Source: an uncultured bacterium (lineage in GTDB: Bacteria > Planctomycetota > Phycisphaerae > Phycisphaerales > SM1A02). From it: a DNA stretch of 34,541 bases. A program made the translations under genes and the position numbers. The notes under the pieces were generated by a model. The model did no database searches, was not told the origin of the DNA, and was given only the letters and a program-made list of their open reading frames with translations. Where the stretch lies: NCBI GenBank assembly GCA_903961015.1, contig CAJCCX010000082.1:1-34541 (forward strand), given 5' to 3'. Shown piece after piece: positions 25,403 to 33,012 of the stretch. The stretch's first letter is position 1, and each line of letters begins with the position of its first letter.

Positions 25403-26096
25403 AGTTGAACTGACGCCGTTGCTTGCTTGGAATCATCAGCAGTCGATCTGCGCCAATTCGATACGCGGTTAAAAATCCGCCATAGACACATCCGGTATCG
25501 ATTGCAGCAACAATCGCACGCCCATCTGGTCTGCGAAGAATCAGCGGGCGAGAGAGTGGTTTATGCCCAACGATCAGCAGACCGTCTTTCCCGTCATATT
25601 TCCACCACCAATCATCCTCGCCTTGTGCGGACTTGATCGTCATCCGCATTCGTTGCGGTGTTCTTTTAAATCCAAGCGCTGGATCAACGCCTGCATGCAC
25701 CGCAGTCCAAATTGGATTGCGCCCTCGCAGAAATGGAGTTCGCATCGCACGACGGAGAAGTTCCTGTGCGTCTTCCAATAAATCCGCATCTGCGAGAATG
25801 TCGACCATTTCAGCAAGCCTCGGCGGAAGTTCGCTCGTCCGCCCATCCGGACCAGCGCGTCGAAGGGCCGCAAGCGCGCGGGGTTCGTGATTTCCACAGA
25901 CTAGATCGATCTGCCACCCAGCTCGTTGACGAGCAAGAATTTCTTCGACCACAAGATCGGGGCGCGGTCCTTTCGTAAGCAAATCTCCGATGAGGACGAT
26001 GCGTGATTTTCTCGCCCAAGTTCGAAGTCGATCGAACATTGCTTTAAGTTCTTCGCCACAGCCGTGGATGTCTCCAATCACGACCGTGTCACGCAT
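25320..26096 (-). CDS. calcineurin-like metallophosphatase (PrpA/ApaH-like)
   Basis: A 258-residue two-metal phosphatase of the Ser/Thr-phosphatase / diadenosine tetraphosphatase group. The metal-binding motifs are all present: GDIHGC (8-13), GDLLTKGP (about 36-43) and CGNHE (about 67-71), with GHKPLSRP later as the fourth motif. The usual GDxVDRG motif is GDLLTKGP here, as in a subset of these enzymes. Substrate is not clear. The last 27 residues are a basic tail (RRQFNFKRR...) encoded antisense to the nadE C-terminus. The ATG at 26096 matches the family start and has TATTGT 6 nt upstream; an in-frame codon at 26144 would run into mutL. Divergent from mutL. Confidence 0.92.
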   Translation of the reverse strand: MRDTVVIGDIHGCGEELKAMFDRLRTWARKSRIVLIGDLLTKGPRPDLVVEEILARQRAGWQIDLVCGNHEPRALAALRRAGPDGRTSELPPRLAEMVDILADADLLEDAQELLRRAMRTPFLRGRNPIWTAVHAGVDPALGFKRTPQRMRMTIKSAQGEDDWWWKYDGKDGLLIVGHKPLSRPLILRRPDGRAIVAAIDTGCVYGGFLTAYRIGADRLLMIPSKQRRQFNFKRRTSRRPSDSAWQAASVVPARKLLR

Positions 26097-26101
26097 CGCC
26101 G

Positions 26102-26108
26102 TACAATA
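26102..26108. promoter_or_regulatory. overlapping bidirectional -10 element, metallophosphatase / mutL
   Basis: The 7-bp TACAATA reads TACAAT on the plus strand, 9 nt before the mutL ATG at 26117. It reads TATTGT on the minus strand, 6 nt before the phosphatase ATG at 26096. The hexamers share five base pairs. Only 20 bp separate the two start codons, so there is no room for a separate promoter and ribosome site for each gene. Confidence 0.5.
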
Positions 26109-26116
26109 CTTTGACA

Positions 26117-27961
26117 ATGACGATTCGGATTCTCCCAACCGCACTTGTCAATCAAATCGCCGCCGGTGAAGTCGTCGAACGACCAGCCAGCGTGGCGAAG
26201 GAATTGATCGAAAACTCTCTGGATGCTGGGGCGACCAAGGTAATCGTGCGAATCGAAGGCGGCGGACGCGAACGATTGGAAATTATTGACAATGGTGGTG
26301 GAATTGCCCAAGACGAACTTGCATTGGCGCTTGCTCCTCACGCAACCAGCAAGATCAGCACGAGCGACGATCTGAACCGAATTCATACATTTGGATTTCG
26401 CGGTGAGGCACTCTGCGCGATTTCCGCCGTCGCTCATGTGCGGATTACTTCTGCATTGAGAAATGCGTCGCAAGCGTGGATGATCGAATCTCGATTCGGT
26501 CAGTTGAGCGAAACGAAACCTGCCGCAGGCATTGTTGGAACGACCATCGAAGTTCTAGGGTTATTTAATAATGTTCCTGCTCGGCGAAAGTTTTTGCGAG
26601 GCGATCCAGCGGAAGCGGCGCGTATCACGGAAGTTGTTTGTAATGCCGCACTCGCACATCCAACCGTTTCATTTCGCTTGGAGAGCAGTGGACGAAAAGT
26701 ATTGGACTTTACTGCGGCAAATGATGTCTTCGGTCGAGTCGCCGATGTCTTCGGCGATGCGCTTGGCGAAAATCCGTTGACAATCGCAGGCGAGGCAGAG
26801 GGCGATGATCTGAAAAGTCGAATCGTCGGCGTGACGTGTCGTCCAGAAAGCATGCGTTCGGTCAGTCGAACCCAGCGCATCATGGTCAATGGTCGACCCA
26901 TCGTTGATCGATCGCTCATTCATGCCGTACGCGAGGCATATCGCGGGCTTGCGGAGCCTTCATTGCAGCCTGTTTTCGTCATCTTTCTGCAAGTCGACCC
27001 TGAGATGGTTGATGTCAATGTGCATCCTCAAAAGAGCGAGGTTCGTTGGCGCAATCCTGCTTGGATGCACAGATTGGTCTATCGATCCGTGCAAGATTCT
27101 CTGCGAGGTGCAGATCTCACTGCAGGTGGTTCGAGTTTGCTTTCAAGCACTGAGAGCGACCCAGTGCCGACAATCGACATGACTTCGACGCAGCATGCAA
27201 GGCAGAGTCATTGGCCAGAACGCGCAACGCGTGCCATATCAAATGTGCCAAGCATGCCAAGCGGACCGAGCGCAACACGGACTCAATCCTTCCCTTCATT
27301 TCTCAGAGATACATCTGCATCTCAAACTCCTCCGCACGAGACACTACTTCCAACTCCCGCAGTGACTGTTCGTGAAGTGCTGCAAGTCGACAACACGTGG
27401 TTGATTCTTGCCGAAGACGATGCGCTGGTTATCGTTGATCAACATGCACTGCACGAACGCGTGATGTTCGAAGAAATTCGTACACGTATTGGTCGTGGTG
27501 ATCTCATGTCGCAGCGACTCTTGGTACCTGCAATCGCGGATGTTCCGCCGGAAGCGCTTGCGCATCTGGAAACTTTCGCTCCACTTTTTGCTCGCCTTGG
27601 AATCGAAGCGACGGCAGCGGGTCCTCGAACAGTCGCTGTGCATGCGTTCCCAGGCTTTTTGACGGGGCGCAAAGTTGATGCAGCAACATTTGTCGCCCGT
27701 GTTCTGACCAGCGACGCGCTTGCAAGTGCGAGCGAATCGACTGGAGATTCTGCACTGCGCGAAGGCGCACTTGCTGATGTTCTGGACATGATGGCATGTA
27801 AAGCGGCAGTGAAAGGGGGGGATCGACTCTCTGTTGCAGAGATCACGCGATTGCTAGACGATCGCGCAACAACTGATCGATCTACGAATTGTCCTCATGG
27901 AAGACCAACTTCGATTCGAATTCCAATGAGCGATATCGAGAAGCGATTCGGTCGACGCTGA
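26117..27961 (+). CDS. mutL: DNA mismatch repair protein MutL
   Basis: Couples MutS mismatch recognition to strand incision. The N-terminal GHKL ATPase domain shows IAAGEVVERP, NSLDAGA, DNGGG and TFGFRGEAL, then the MLH transducer region with VNVHPQKSEVRW. A Ser/Pro-rich linker (about 340-415) leads to the C-terminal domain. That domain contains DQHALHERVMFEE (about 441-453), matching the DQHA(x)2E(x)4E nicking-endonuclease motif, and also ACKAA and CPHGRPT near the end, so this should be an endonuclease-active MutL. The 614-residue length is normal. A TTG at 26111 is in frame, but the ATG at 26117 fits best. It faces the ferredoxin-like gene 17 nt downstream. Confidence 0.96.
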   Translation: MTIRILPTALVNQIAAGEVVERPASVAKELIENSLDAGATKVIVRIEGGGRERLEIIDNGGGIAQDELALALAPHATSKISTSDDLNRIHTFGFRGEALCAISAVAHVRITSALRNASQAWMIESRFGQLSETKPAAGIVGTTIEVLGLFNNVPARRKFLRGDPAEAARITEVVCNAALAHPTVSFRLESSGRKVLDFTAANDVFGRVADVFGDALGENPLTIAGEAEGDDLKSRIVGVTCRPESMRSVSRTQRIMVNGRPIVDRSLIHAVREAYRGLAEPSLQPVFVIFLQVDPEMVDVNVHPQKSEVRWRNPAWMHRLVYRSVQDSLRGADLTAGGSSLLSSTESDPVPTIDMTSTQHARQSHWPERATRAISNVPSMPSGPSATRTQSFPSFLRDTSASQTPPHETLLPTPAVTVREVLQVDNTWLILAEDDALVIVDQHALHERVMFEEIRTRIGRGDLMSQRLLVPAIADVPPEALAHLETFAPLFARLGIEATAAGPRTVAVHAFPGFLTGRKVDAATFVARVLTSDALASASESTGDSALREGALADVLDMMACKAAVKGGDRLSVAEITRLLDDRATTDRSTNCPHGRPTSIRIPMSDIEKRFGRR

Positions 27962-27978
27962 AAACCAACCAGTGTAAA

Positions 27979-28200
27979 TTAGTCGAACTCTTCTTCGAAT
28001 CGGATTTCGTGAAAGACAACCTGTCCTGTCCGAAGTGCGCACGCGATGTATGGCTGACAAAGTTTGCAGCCTCCGCCGCAACCGAATTCTTTTCGGACAT
28101 CTTCTCTCGTGACGACTCTTGACTGCGCACGTGCCCAAGCGTCAATGACTGCGAAAGTTGTGTCGTAGCACACGCATCGATCTATGTTGATGGGTGTCAT
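27979..28200 (-). CDS. BFD-like [2Fe-2S] protein
   Basis: A 73-residue protein with the bacterioferritin-associated-ferredoxin Cys pattern: CVC (C9, C11) near the N-terminus and CKLC (C45, C48) after GCGGG. BFD domains hold one [2Fe-2S] cluster and pass electrons or clusters to a partner. The VTREDVRKEFGCGGGCKLCQ segment (split here as VTREDVRKEFG and CGGGCKLCQ) is the typical helix-loop. There is no signal peptide. It is the third gene after the cobalamin riboswitch, 24 nt behind the pseudopilin, so it may share that control. No bacterioferritin gene lies nearby, and its partner is unknown. Confidence 0.85.
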   Translation of the reverse strand: MTPINIDRCVCYDTTFAVIDAWARAQSRVVTREDVRKEFGCGGGCKLCQPYIACALRTGQVVFHEIRFEEEFD

Positions 28201-28224
28201 GAGTTTCTCTGCATTTCAATGTGA

Positions 28225-29028
28225 CTATCTCGGGTCATAAGCAGAATCATCATTGCTGAGAAAGCCGTTTGCAGGCCATGCAAGTGGTGACTGGAGATAT
28301 AGGAATAAATCTGCAGGACTTGTCGCCGCATGCATTCCCTTGCATTGTTGGCAAACGCCGCGAACATGTCCGTCTAACCATGCAACATTTGTGCATCCTT
28401 GATGCCGAAATGCTTGGGCACCGGAGTAGACAATTCCCAGATCCATTTCGACTGACGCGCTCGGTGCGCGCATAAATTTATTTGCACCGCCTTGCCATCC
28501 GCCATCGCCAAAGAGGGCAGTTTCAGCGGGACGGTTGTGCTGACTGACCGTTAAGCCGCGACGCGCGTTTTTCCAACCGCTCAATACTCGACCATCGTCT
28601 CCCATGATCGGCCACGAACCCTCTGCACCGATGAATGTGGTGTTGTAATTGAAGCCCGTATATGGATCCGCGCCGAAAGTGCTCGAGCCAATGAAAGCTG
28701 GGCATTGTTGAACCTCAAATGGGTGATCCGTGAAAGACCACAAAGGTCCCGGACGCACTTCTCCATTCGCCCCTTGTGCGAAGTCCCACGCCACGCTTCG
28801 AACTCCAGATGAAGTCATTTCAAAAAGTATTGCTGGCGGAAAGACTCCTCGAAAAACATTTGAGTATGACTGCGCAGCAATTGAAAGTTGGCGAAGCCGT
28901 GTTGCGCATTCGCTACTTCGACTGCTCTCGCGCACGCTCTTGATTCCTGGCATCGCAAGCGAAGCGAGAAGCGTGATGATGCCAATCGTGACCAACACTT
29001 CAATAAGTGTGAATGCTCGCAGCAACAT
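28225..29028 (-). CDS. DUF1559-like type II pseudopilin (H-X9-DG)
   Basis: A 267-residue exported pilin-like protein of the kind abundant in planctomycetes. The N-terminus RAFTLIEVLVTIGII is a prepilin motif, with Ala rather than Gly at the cleavage site and Glu at +5, followed by one hydrophobic helix. The C-terminal part has the family motif H-X9-DG (HQGCTNVAWLDG). Processing by a prepilin peptidase and display on the surface or in a pilus-like assembly are inferred. The ATG directly abuts the stop of the upstream dockerin gene (TGAATG), which argues for one mRNA under the riboswitch. No secretion ATPase lies near, but an MshEN protein occurs at 18533. Confidence 0.9.
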   Translation of the reverse strand: MLLRAFTLIEVLVTIGIITLLASLAMPGIKSVRESSRSSECATRLRQLSIAAQSYSNVFRGVFPPAILFEMTSSGVRSVAWDFAQGANGEVRPGPLWSFTDHPFEVQQCPAFIGSSTFGADPYTGFNYNTTFIGAEGSWPIMGDDGRVLSGWKNARRGLTVSQHNRPAETALFGDGGWQGGANKFMRAPSASVEMDLGIVYSGAQAFRHQGCTNVAWLDGHVRGVCQQCKGMHAATSPADLFLYLQSPLAWPANGFLSNDDSAYDPR

Positions 29029-29949
29029 TCAGGTGCTCCATCCAGCCAAGATTGCAGTGAGGTCCAACCCATCGACAAGTCCGCTGTGATCAATATCTGC
29101 CGCCGCGGATGCCGTGCCAAATGCAGAAAGCACCGTTGCAAGATCAAGGCCATTTATAAGCCCATCGCCATCGACATCTGCAGGATTTCCGCTTGCAGAA
29201 ACACGCGCAACTGCATCGATTTCAACATTCGGATGAATCCCAGTTGGAACCATGATTCGAACTGCAATCGCTTGTGTCAATCCGACGCTTGCAAGATCGA
29301 CCCCTGCGCCTCCTGCAGATCCGTGATAGATCTCGATAAGTTCGCTGTATGTTTTTCCTACAAGCAATGCCGCGGTCCACGCGGGATCCACAGGAGTATT
29401 GGGATCCGTCGCAATCAGGCCATTCGTTGTTGCATACGCACCGCCATCAACCCAACCCATCGTTGGGCAGAGTCCGTCCGCAAATGTATTTGGAATTGTC
29501 ATCCATGTGACACCATCTCCTGTGACTTGAATGATGCCTCCATCGGCAGCGAGAGCGCCAACCACTCCGGCTGGAAATCCCGCGTCGGTGAAAAACGAAT
29601 TCCCAAAGACGATGAAGTCAATCCCAAATGGATTGTTCGATTGATCGCGTAGTGGGGGATCGAAACCCAAAGTCAACTGACCACCTGCACCAATGGAAAC
29701 AATTTCATTTGCACCGAAACACGGATGAAACGGAGTCACAGCACCTGGAGCGATTCCCTCACCAGTAAATCTTTCGGGAGGCCCAAGAGCAACAAGAGGA
29801 TTTGTAAAACCGTTTGCAGGATTTGAGCCTGCGACATACGAGAGAACGTTGTTCGCAAAGTCGCTTGCGCTTGTTGGCAATGTGATCAAACCAAATTCGA
29901 CAAAAATCGCAAGAGCGACAAGAGAAATGAACCGCGGCATGATTGGCAT
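29029..29949 (-). CDS. secreted dockerin-repeat protein under cobalamin riboswitch control
   Basis: A 306-residue exported protein. A signal peptide covers about 1-30 (MPRFISLVALAIFVEFGLI). The mature part is beta-rich with EIVSIGAGGQLTLGFD, NPFGIDFIVFGNSFF and VGKTYSELIEIYHG. Two dockerin-type Ca-binding repeats close the chain (DVDGDGLINGLDLATVL, DIDHSGLVDGLDLTAIL), ending in a Trp-Ser-Thr tail much like that of the metalloprotease at 10812. I do not know an enzyme for this family. Its position directly after a B12 aptamer suggests capture or handling of corrinoids outside the cell. ATGs at 29949 and 29940 are both plausible; neither has a Shine-Dalgarno. In-frame sequence further upstream is riboswitch, not coding. 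Confidence 0.85.
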   Translation of the reverse strand: MPIMPRFISLVALAIFVEFGLITLPTSASDFANNVLSYVAGSNPANGFTNPLVALGPPERFTGEGIAPGAVTPFHPCFGANEIVSIGAGGQLTLGFDPPLRDQSNNPFGIDFIVFGNSFFTDAGFPAGVVGALAADGGIIQVTGDGVTWMTIPNTFADGLCPTMGWVDGGAYATTNGLIATDPNTPVDPAWTAALLVGKTYSELIEIYHGSAGGAGVDLASVGLTQAIAVRIMVPTGIHPNVEIDAVARVSASGNPADVDGDGLINGLDLATVLSAFGTASAAADIDHSGLVDGLDLTAILAGWST

Positions 29950-30010
29950 GTTGAGTTTTTGAAGCCGGCGTGACGCACCGTGGTCCCTAGTCGCGAGGGG
30001 ACAGCGCAAA

Positions 30011-30192
30011 GTGAATGCAGGTCTTCCGACTTCGGGCACTCGAACCTGCCTTCCCAGATAATTGCAAATGCAATTTCCAGTGGCGTCTCTGGTTCGGGCT
30101 GGGGAGGAATATCCTCCACCCGTTACGGCGGCGCGTCCGCGGCGGATTTTCACCGCCTTCCCTCGCAGCAATGAGTGGCGCCAGCCATTCAC
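30011..30192 (-). ncRNA. cobalamin riboswitch aptamer
   Basis: The minus strand carries the full conserved core in order: GGGAAGGCGGTGAAAATCCG, then CGCCGCCGTAACGG, AGCCCGAAC, GCCACTGG, CTGGGAAGGC and the B12 box GAAGTCGGAAGACCTGC. P1 closes with seven perfect pairs, GTGAATG (from 30192) with CATTCAC (to 30011). A 7-bp hairpin (30199-30220, CCTCGGC/GCCGAGG) sits just 5' of it. The 61 nt to the ATG at 29949 hold a GTCCC/GGGAC hairpin (29983-30002) but no T run. Control may therefore act on translation or by an atypical terminator. The class binds adenosyl- or methylcobalamin and normally represses when bound. Confidence 0.95.
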
Positions 30193-30360
30193 GCTACGCC
30201 TCGGCTCACGAGTGCCGAGGATCAATCACAGCTTGGACGATACCAAATTCACTGACTGTGATCATTGCACGGAGCGGGTGAATGCGCTACTTTTACCCAT
30301 TCCCAAGTTCGATCGAGCCAAAGGCTCGTTTCATTCAAGTCCGCTAGGAGCAGAATTCAA

Positions 30361-32688
30361 TTGTTTGACCAACTACTTCGTTCCTTCTCGATCCTTCCAA
30401 CAGTTCTTGTCGTTAGTTTGATCGGTGTATCTGCACCATCAAATGCCAAGATGCAGGGCGATGATCCGAAGGATCCACCGACGGAAGAACCAGCTGCTCA
30501 ACCAACCGAGGAACCAGCTGCGGAACCTGCCGCCGAACCAGCTGCGGAAACAGCGAGTGAGATTGCAGCTGCGGCGACGAATCCTCCAGATCAATTCGTT
30601 GCGACCCCTGATCAGTCACACGATCTTGATATGGCGTTGCATTATATTTTGATAGGAGATGCAACGTTGGCGAAGGCCTCGATTCAATCTCTCTTTGATT
30701 CTGAAATCAGTGATGAACAGCTCGCTCAGTTGGTCGATGAGAAGGGGATACGCGAGAAATTAGAACGATCATTGACTCGTGGCAGAGGAATGGAGGGCGC
30801 GGCTGAATTGGTTGCTGAACTGGAGTCTCGATACCTCGCTGGGACTCGCGCAACCAGTCGCAATGCTTTGCGCATCGAGGAGGCTGTCCAAGGTCTTGGT
30901 GGATCAATGCGGCAAGAGATGGTTTCGCGACAGCGTCTGTTGGCAGCAGGAGCATTCGCTGTTCCTGCTTTGCTGAAGGCTTTGGAAGATGGGAAGAATC
31001 TCAAGCTCGCTCATTCAGCTCGATCTGTGCTCGTTGAAATCAAGCGACTTGCTGTTGCACCACTCTGCGCTGCGCTTGCAGATTTAGATCCAGATACTCA
31101 GCGAAAAGTTTGTGAAGTGCTTGGAGAAATTGGTTATCCCAGCAGTCAGCCTTACATTTTTGATCTCGCAACAAATCCGGCAACAACGGCGGATGTTCGA
31201 ACTGCGGCACTTCGTGCATATTCACGACTCGGCGGAACATCACAAGACGCCGCAAGCCAGTACACAGCCTTGGCCAGACGTTTTTTTGATCAAACCCCTT
31301 CGCTTATTCCTTATGCTGGCGATCCAAACAATGTGATTTGGAGTTACGACAATCGAAATGGGCTCTCAGGAATAGCGATTCCGACCACCCTTTACTGCGA
31401 GACGATGGCAATTCAAACTGCGACAGAAGCTCTGCGTCGCGATCCAACTTCTGAATTGGCTCTCGCAATTTATGTCGCAGCTGATCTTCGGCGTTCAGTG
31501 TTCATGCGTTTGCTCGAAATCCAAACCTCGTCTGAATCCCCCGAGACATCAATCCTTGCAACTCGATACAGCTCTGAATTTTTCGGAACAGCGAGTGGTG
31601 CGCGCATTGCGCAAATGGCTCTGGGATTTGCGATTGACGCAAACGATGTCATGCTCGCTCGTGAATGCATTCGCGTTCTTGGCGCCAATGGCGGTGCTGC
31701 AACATTGATCAAACCGATGAGTGGCCGATCGCCAATCATTGAATGTTTACTCTTCGCAGATCGTCGAGTTCGCTTTGAAGCAGCAGTGGTCTTGGCCAAA
31801 TCGCTTCCAGTTGAGTCGTTCCAACAACAAGCTTTGGTTGTTCCAGTGCTTGCTTCGATGATTCAATCAGGCGGAATGTCTGGAGCTGTCATCGCTTCTG
31901 TTGAGGAAGACCGCCAATCACTTGCAACTCGAATAACGACCGCAGGTGCGAACATGGTGACGACCGGTGCATCGATCAGTGAGATCGAGGGGAAGTTGCC
32001 TTCCGGGCAGACGCTCGACCTGATCGTTATTCAAGGCGCACACGCTTCCGTTAACGATGCCATTCATACAATTCGGCTCTCCAGATCAGCAGCCACATCG
32101 CCGATCGTGGTCATCGCCAATGGGAATGACGCAGCAGCATTTTCACTGGAATTCGAAAACGATTCTCGCGTTTCTGTGTTCTTGGCCAGTGCGACTGACG
32201 CTCAGTTTCTCGCAGCGATTGAATCCGCTGTTGGCGCTGCTGGTGGGATTGCAATGTCTCCTGAGGAATCAGCGAAGTACCTCGATGAATCGCTGGCAGT
32301 GCTTCGAATGATTGCGGAATCATCGAGCGCAATCTTTGATGTTCGAGTTGCGGAGGCAGATTTGATTGGTGCACTTGCAACTTCAAGTGGGACGGTCAAG
32401 TCATCTGTTGCTGGCGTTCTGGCACTTCTGTCGACTGATACAGCGCAGCGCGCACTTATGGATTCTGCATTGTCTGCGACCAGCGAAGACCAGTCCATGC
32501 TTTTGATGAGCGTGGCAACGAGCGCACGAAAGTTTGGCAATTTGCTGCAGCCGAGCCAGATCGAATCACTTCGTACGTTGATTCAAGATTCGTCTGGTTC
32601 AACCGCAGATGCAGCTGGTCAAGCGTTTGGCGCACTTGGTCTGCCAACATCCGAGGTCGTGAAGTTGATTCTGGCACCAAAGACATAA
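30361..32688 (+). CDS. secreted HEAT-repeat protein with receiver-like domain
   Basis: The best start is TTG at 30361, with AGGAG at 30346-30350; it gives 775 residues and places a signal peptide or anchor at 7-28 (FSILPTVLVVSLIGVSAPSN). A Pro/Glu/Ala-rich linker (39-70: TEEPAAQPTEEPAAEP...) follows, then alpha-helical repeats of HEAT type at about 185-300 (VPALLKALEDG, VAPLCAALADLD, DVRTAALRAYSRLGG). Around 510-620 a segment reads like a response-regulator receiver (VIASVEEDRQSLATR, LDLIVIQG, SPIVVIANG), but the phospho-acceptor Asp is Gln. More helical repeats close the chain. No catalytic motif is seen, so it is likely a scaffold in the periplasm or at the envelope. A GGCTCG-type hairpin lies at 30314-30328 in the leader. 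Confidence 0.85.
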   Translation: MFDQLLRSFSILPTVLVVSLIGVSAPSNAKMQGDDPKDPPTEEPAAQPTEEPAAEPAAEPAAETASEIAAAATNPPDQFVATPDQSHDLDMALHYILIGDATLAKASIQSLFDSEISDEQLAQLVDEKGIREKLERSLTRGRGMEGAAELVAELESRYLAGTRATSRNALRIEEAVQGLGGSMRQEMVSRQRLLAAGAFAVPALLKALEDGKNLKLAHSARSVLVEIKRLAVAPLCAALADLDPDTQRKVCEVLGEIGYPSSQPYIFDLATNPATTADVRTAALRAYSRLGGTSQDAASQYTALARRFFDQTPSLIPYAGDPNNVIWSYDNRNGLSGIAIPTTLYCETMAIQTATEALRRDPTSELALAIYVAADLRRSVFMRLLEIQTSSESPETSILATRYSSEFFGTASGARIAQMALGFAIDANDVMLARECIRVLGANGGAATLIKPMSGRSPIIECLLFADRRVRFEAAVVLAKSLPVESFQQQALVVPVLASMIQSGGMSGAVIASVEEDRQSLATRITTAGANMVTTGASISEIEGKLPSGQTLDLIVIQGAHASVNDAIHTIRLSRSAATSPIVVIANGNDAAAFSLEFENDSRVSVFLASATDAQFLAAIESAVGAAGGIAMSPEESAKYLDESLAVLRMIAESSSAIFDVRVAEADLIGALATSSGTVKSSVAGVLALLSTDTAQRALMDSALSATSEDQSMLLMSVATSARKFGNLLQPSQIESLRTLIQDSSGSTADAAGQAFGALGLPTSEVVKLILAPKT

Positions 32689-32743
32689 AGAGGCTTCGCC
32701 ATTTCAAATGGTTTCATGGCGACTCCGTTATCATTGAGGCCCT

Positions 32744-32784
32744 GGTTGGAGATCAGGTTGGAGATCAGGTTGGAGATCAGGTTG
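32744..32784. repeat. 12-bp tandem array before tRNA-Thr
   Basis: GGTTGGAGATCA occurs at 32744-32755, 32756-32767 and 32768-32779, followed by GGTTG to 32784. The array starts 56 nt after the HEAT gene stop and ends 12 nt before the tRNA. It may be transcribed as the tRNA leader. Confidence 0.9.
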
Positions 32785-32796
32785 TTTCAGCGTTAC

Positions 32797-32868
32797 GCCA
32801 CCCTAGCTCAGTGGTAGAGCAATGCTTTCGTAAAGCATAGGTCGTGGGTTCGAGTCCCATGGGTGGCT
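32797..32868 (+). tRNA. tRNA-Thr(CGT)
   Basis: A 72-nt cloverleaf. The acceptor GCCACCC pairs with GGGTGGC, discriminator T. The D arm is GCTC-AGTGGTA-GAGC; the anticodon stem ATGCT/AGCAT frames TTCGTAA with anticodon CGT; the T arm is GTGGG-TTCGAGT-CCCAT. CCA is not encoded. A short T run follows directly and may end transcription. Confidence 0.96.
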
Positions 32869-32922
32869 TTTTCTCTTGAAGTCGATAGAAATGTCGAGCA
32901 AACCAGCGTTGTCGCGCTCGTT

Positions 32923-33005
32923 GTTGCTGAAGCCAGTTGCTGAAGCCAGTTGCTGAAGCCAGTTGCTGAAGCCAGTTGCTGGAGCCTGTTGCTGGAGCCT
33001 GTTGC
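32923..33005. repeat. 13-bp tandem array at the DegT-like gene 3' end
   Basis: Four copies of GTTGCTGAAGCCA (from 32923) are followed by two variant copies GTTGCTGGAGCCT (32975, 32988) and a partial GTTGC to 33005. The array ends 7 nt before the stop of the DegT-like gene (33013-33015, minus strand) and lies downstream of it. The two variant copies match each other, which shows stepwise duplication. Confidence 0.92.
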
Positions 33006-33012
33006 GGACGAC

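Noticed and set aside
29950-30225. N-terminal extension of the dockerin protein back to 30225
   Set aside because: The frame is open, but the sequence is the cobalamin riboswitch; the translation is Arg-rich and the signal peptide begins at 29949.
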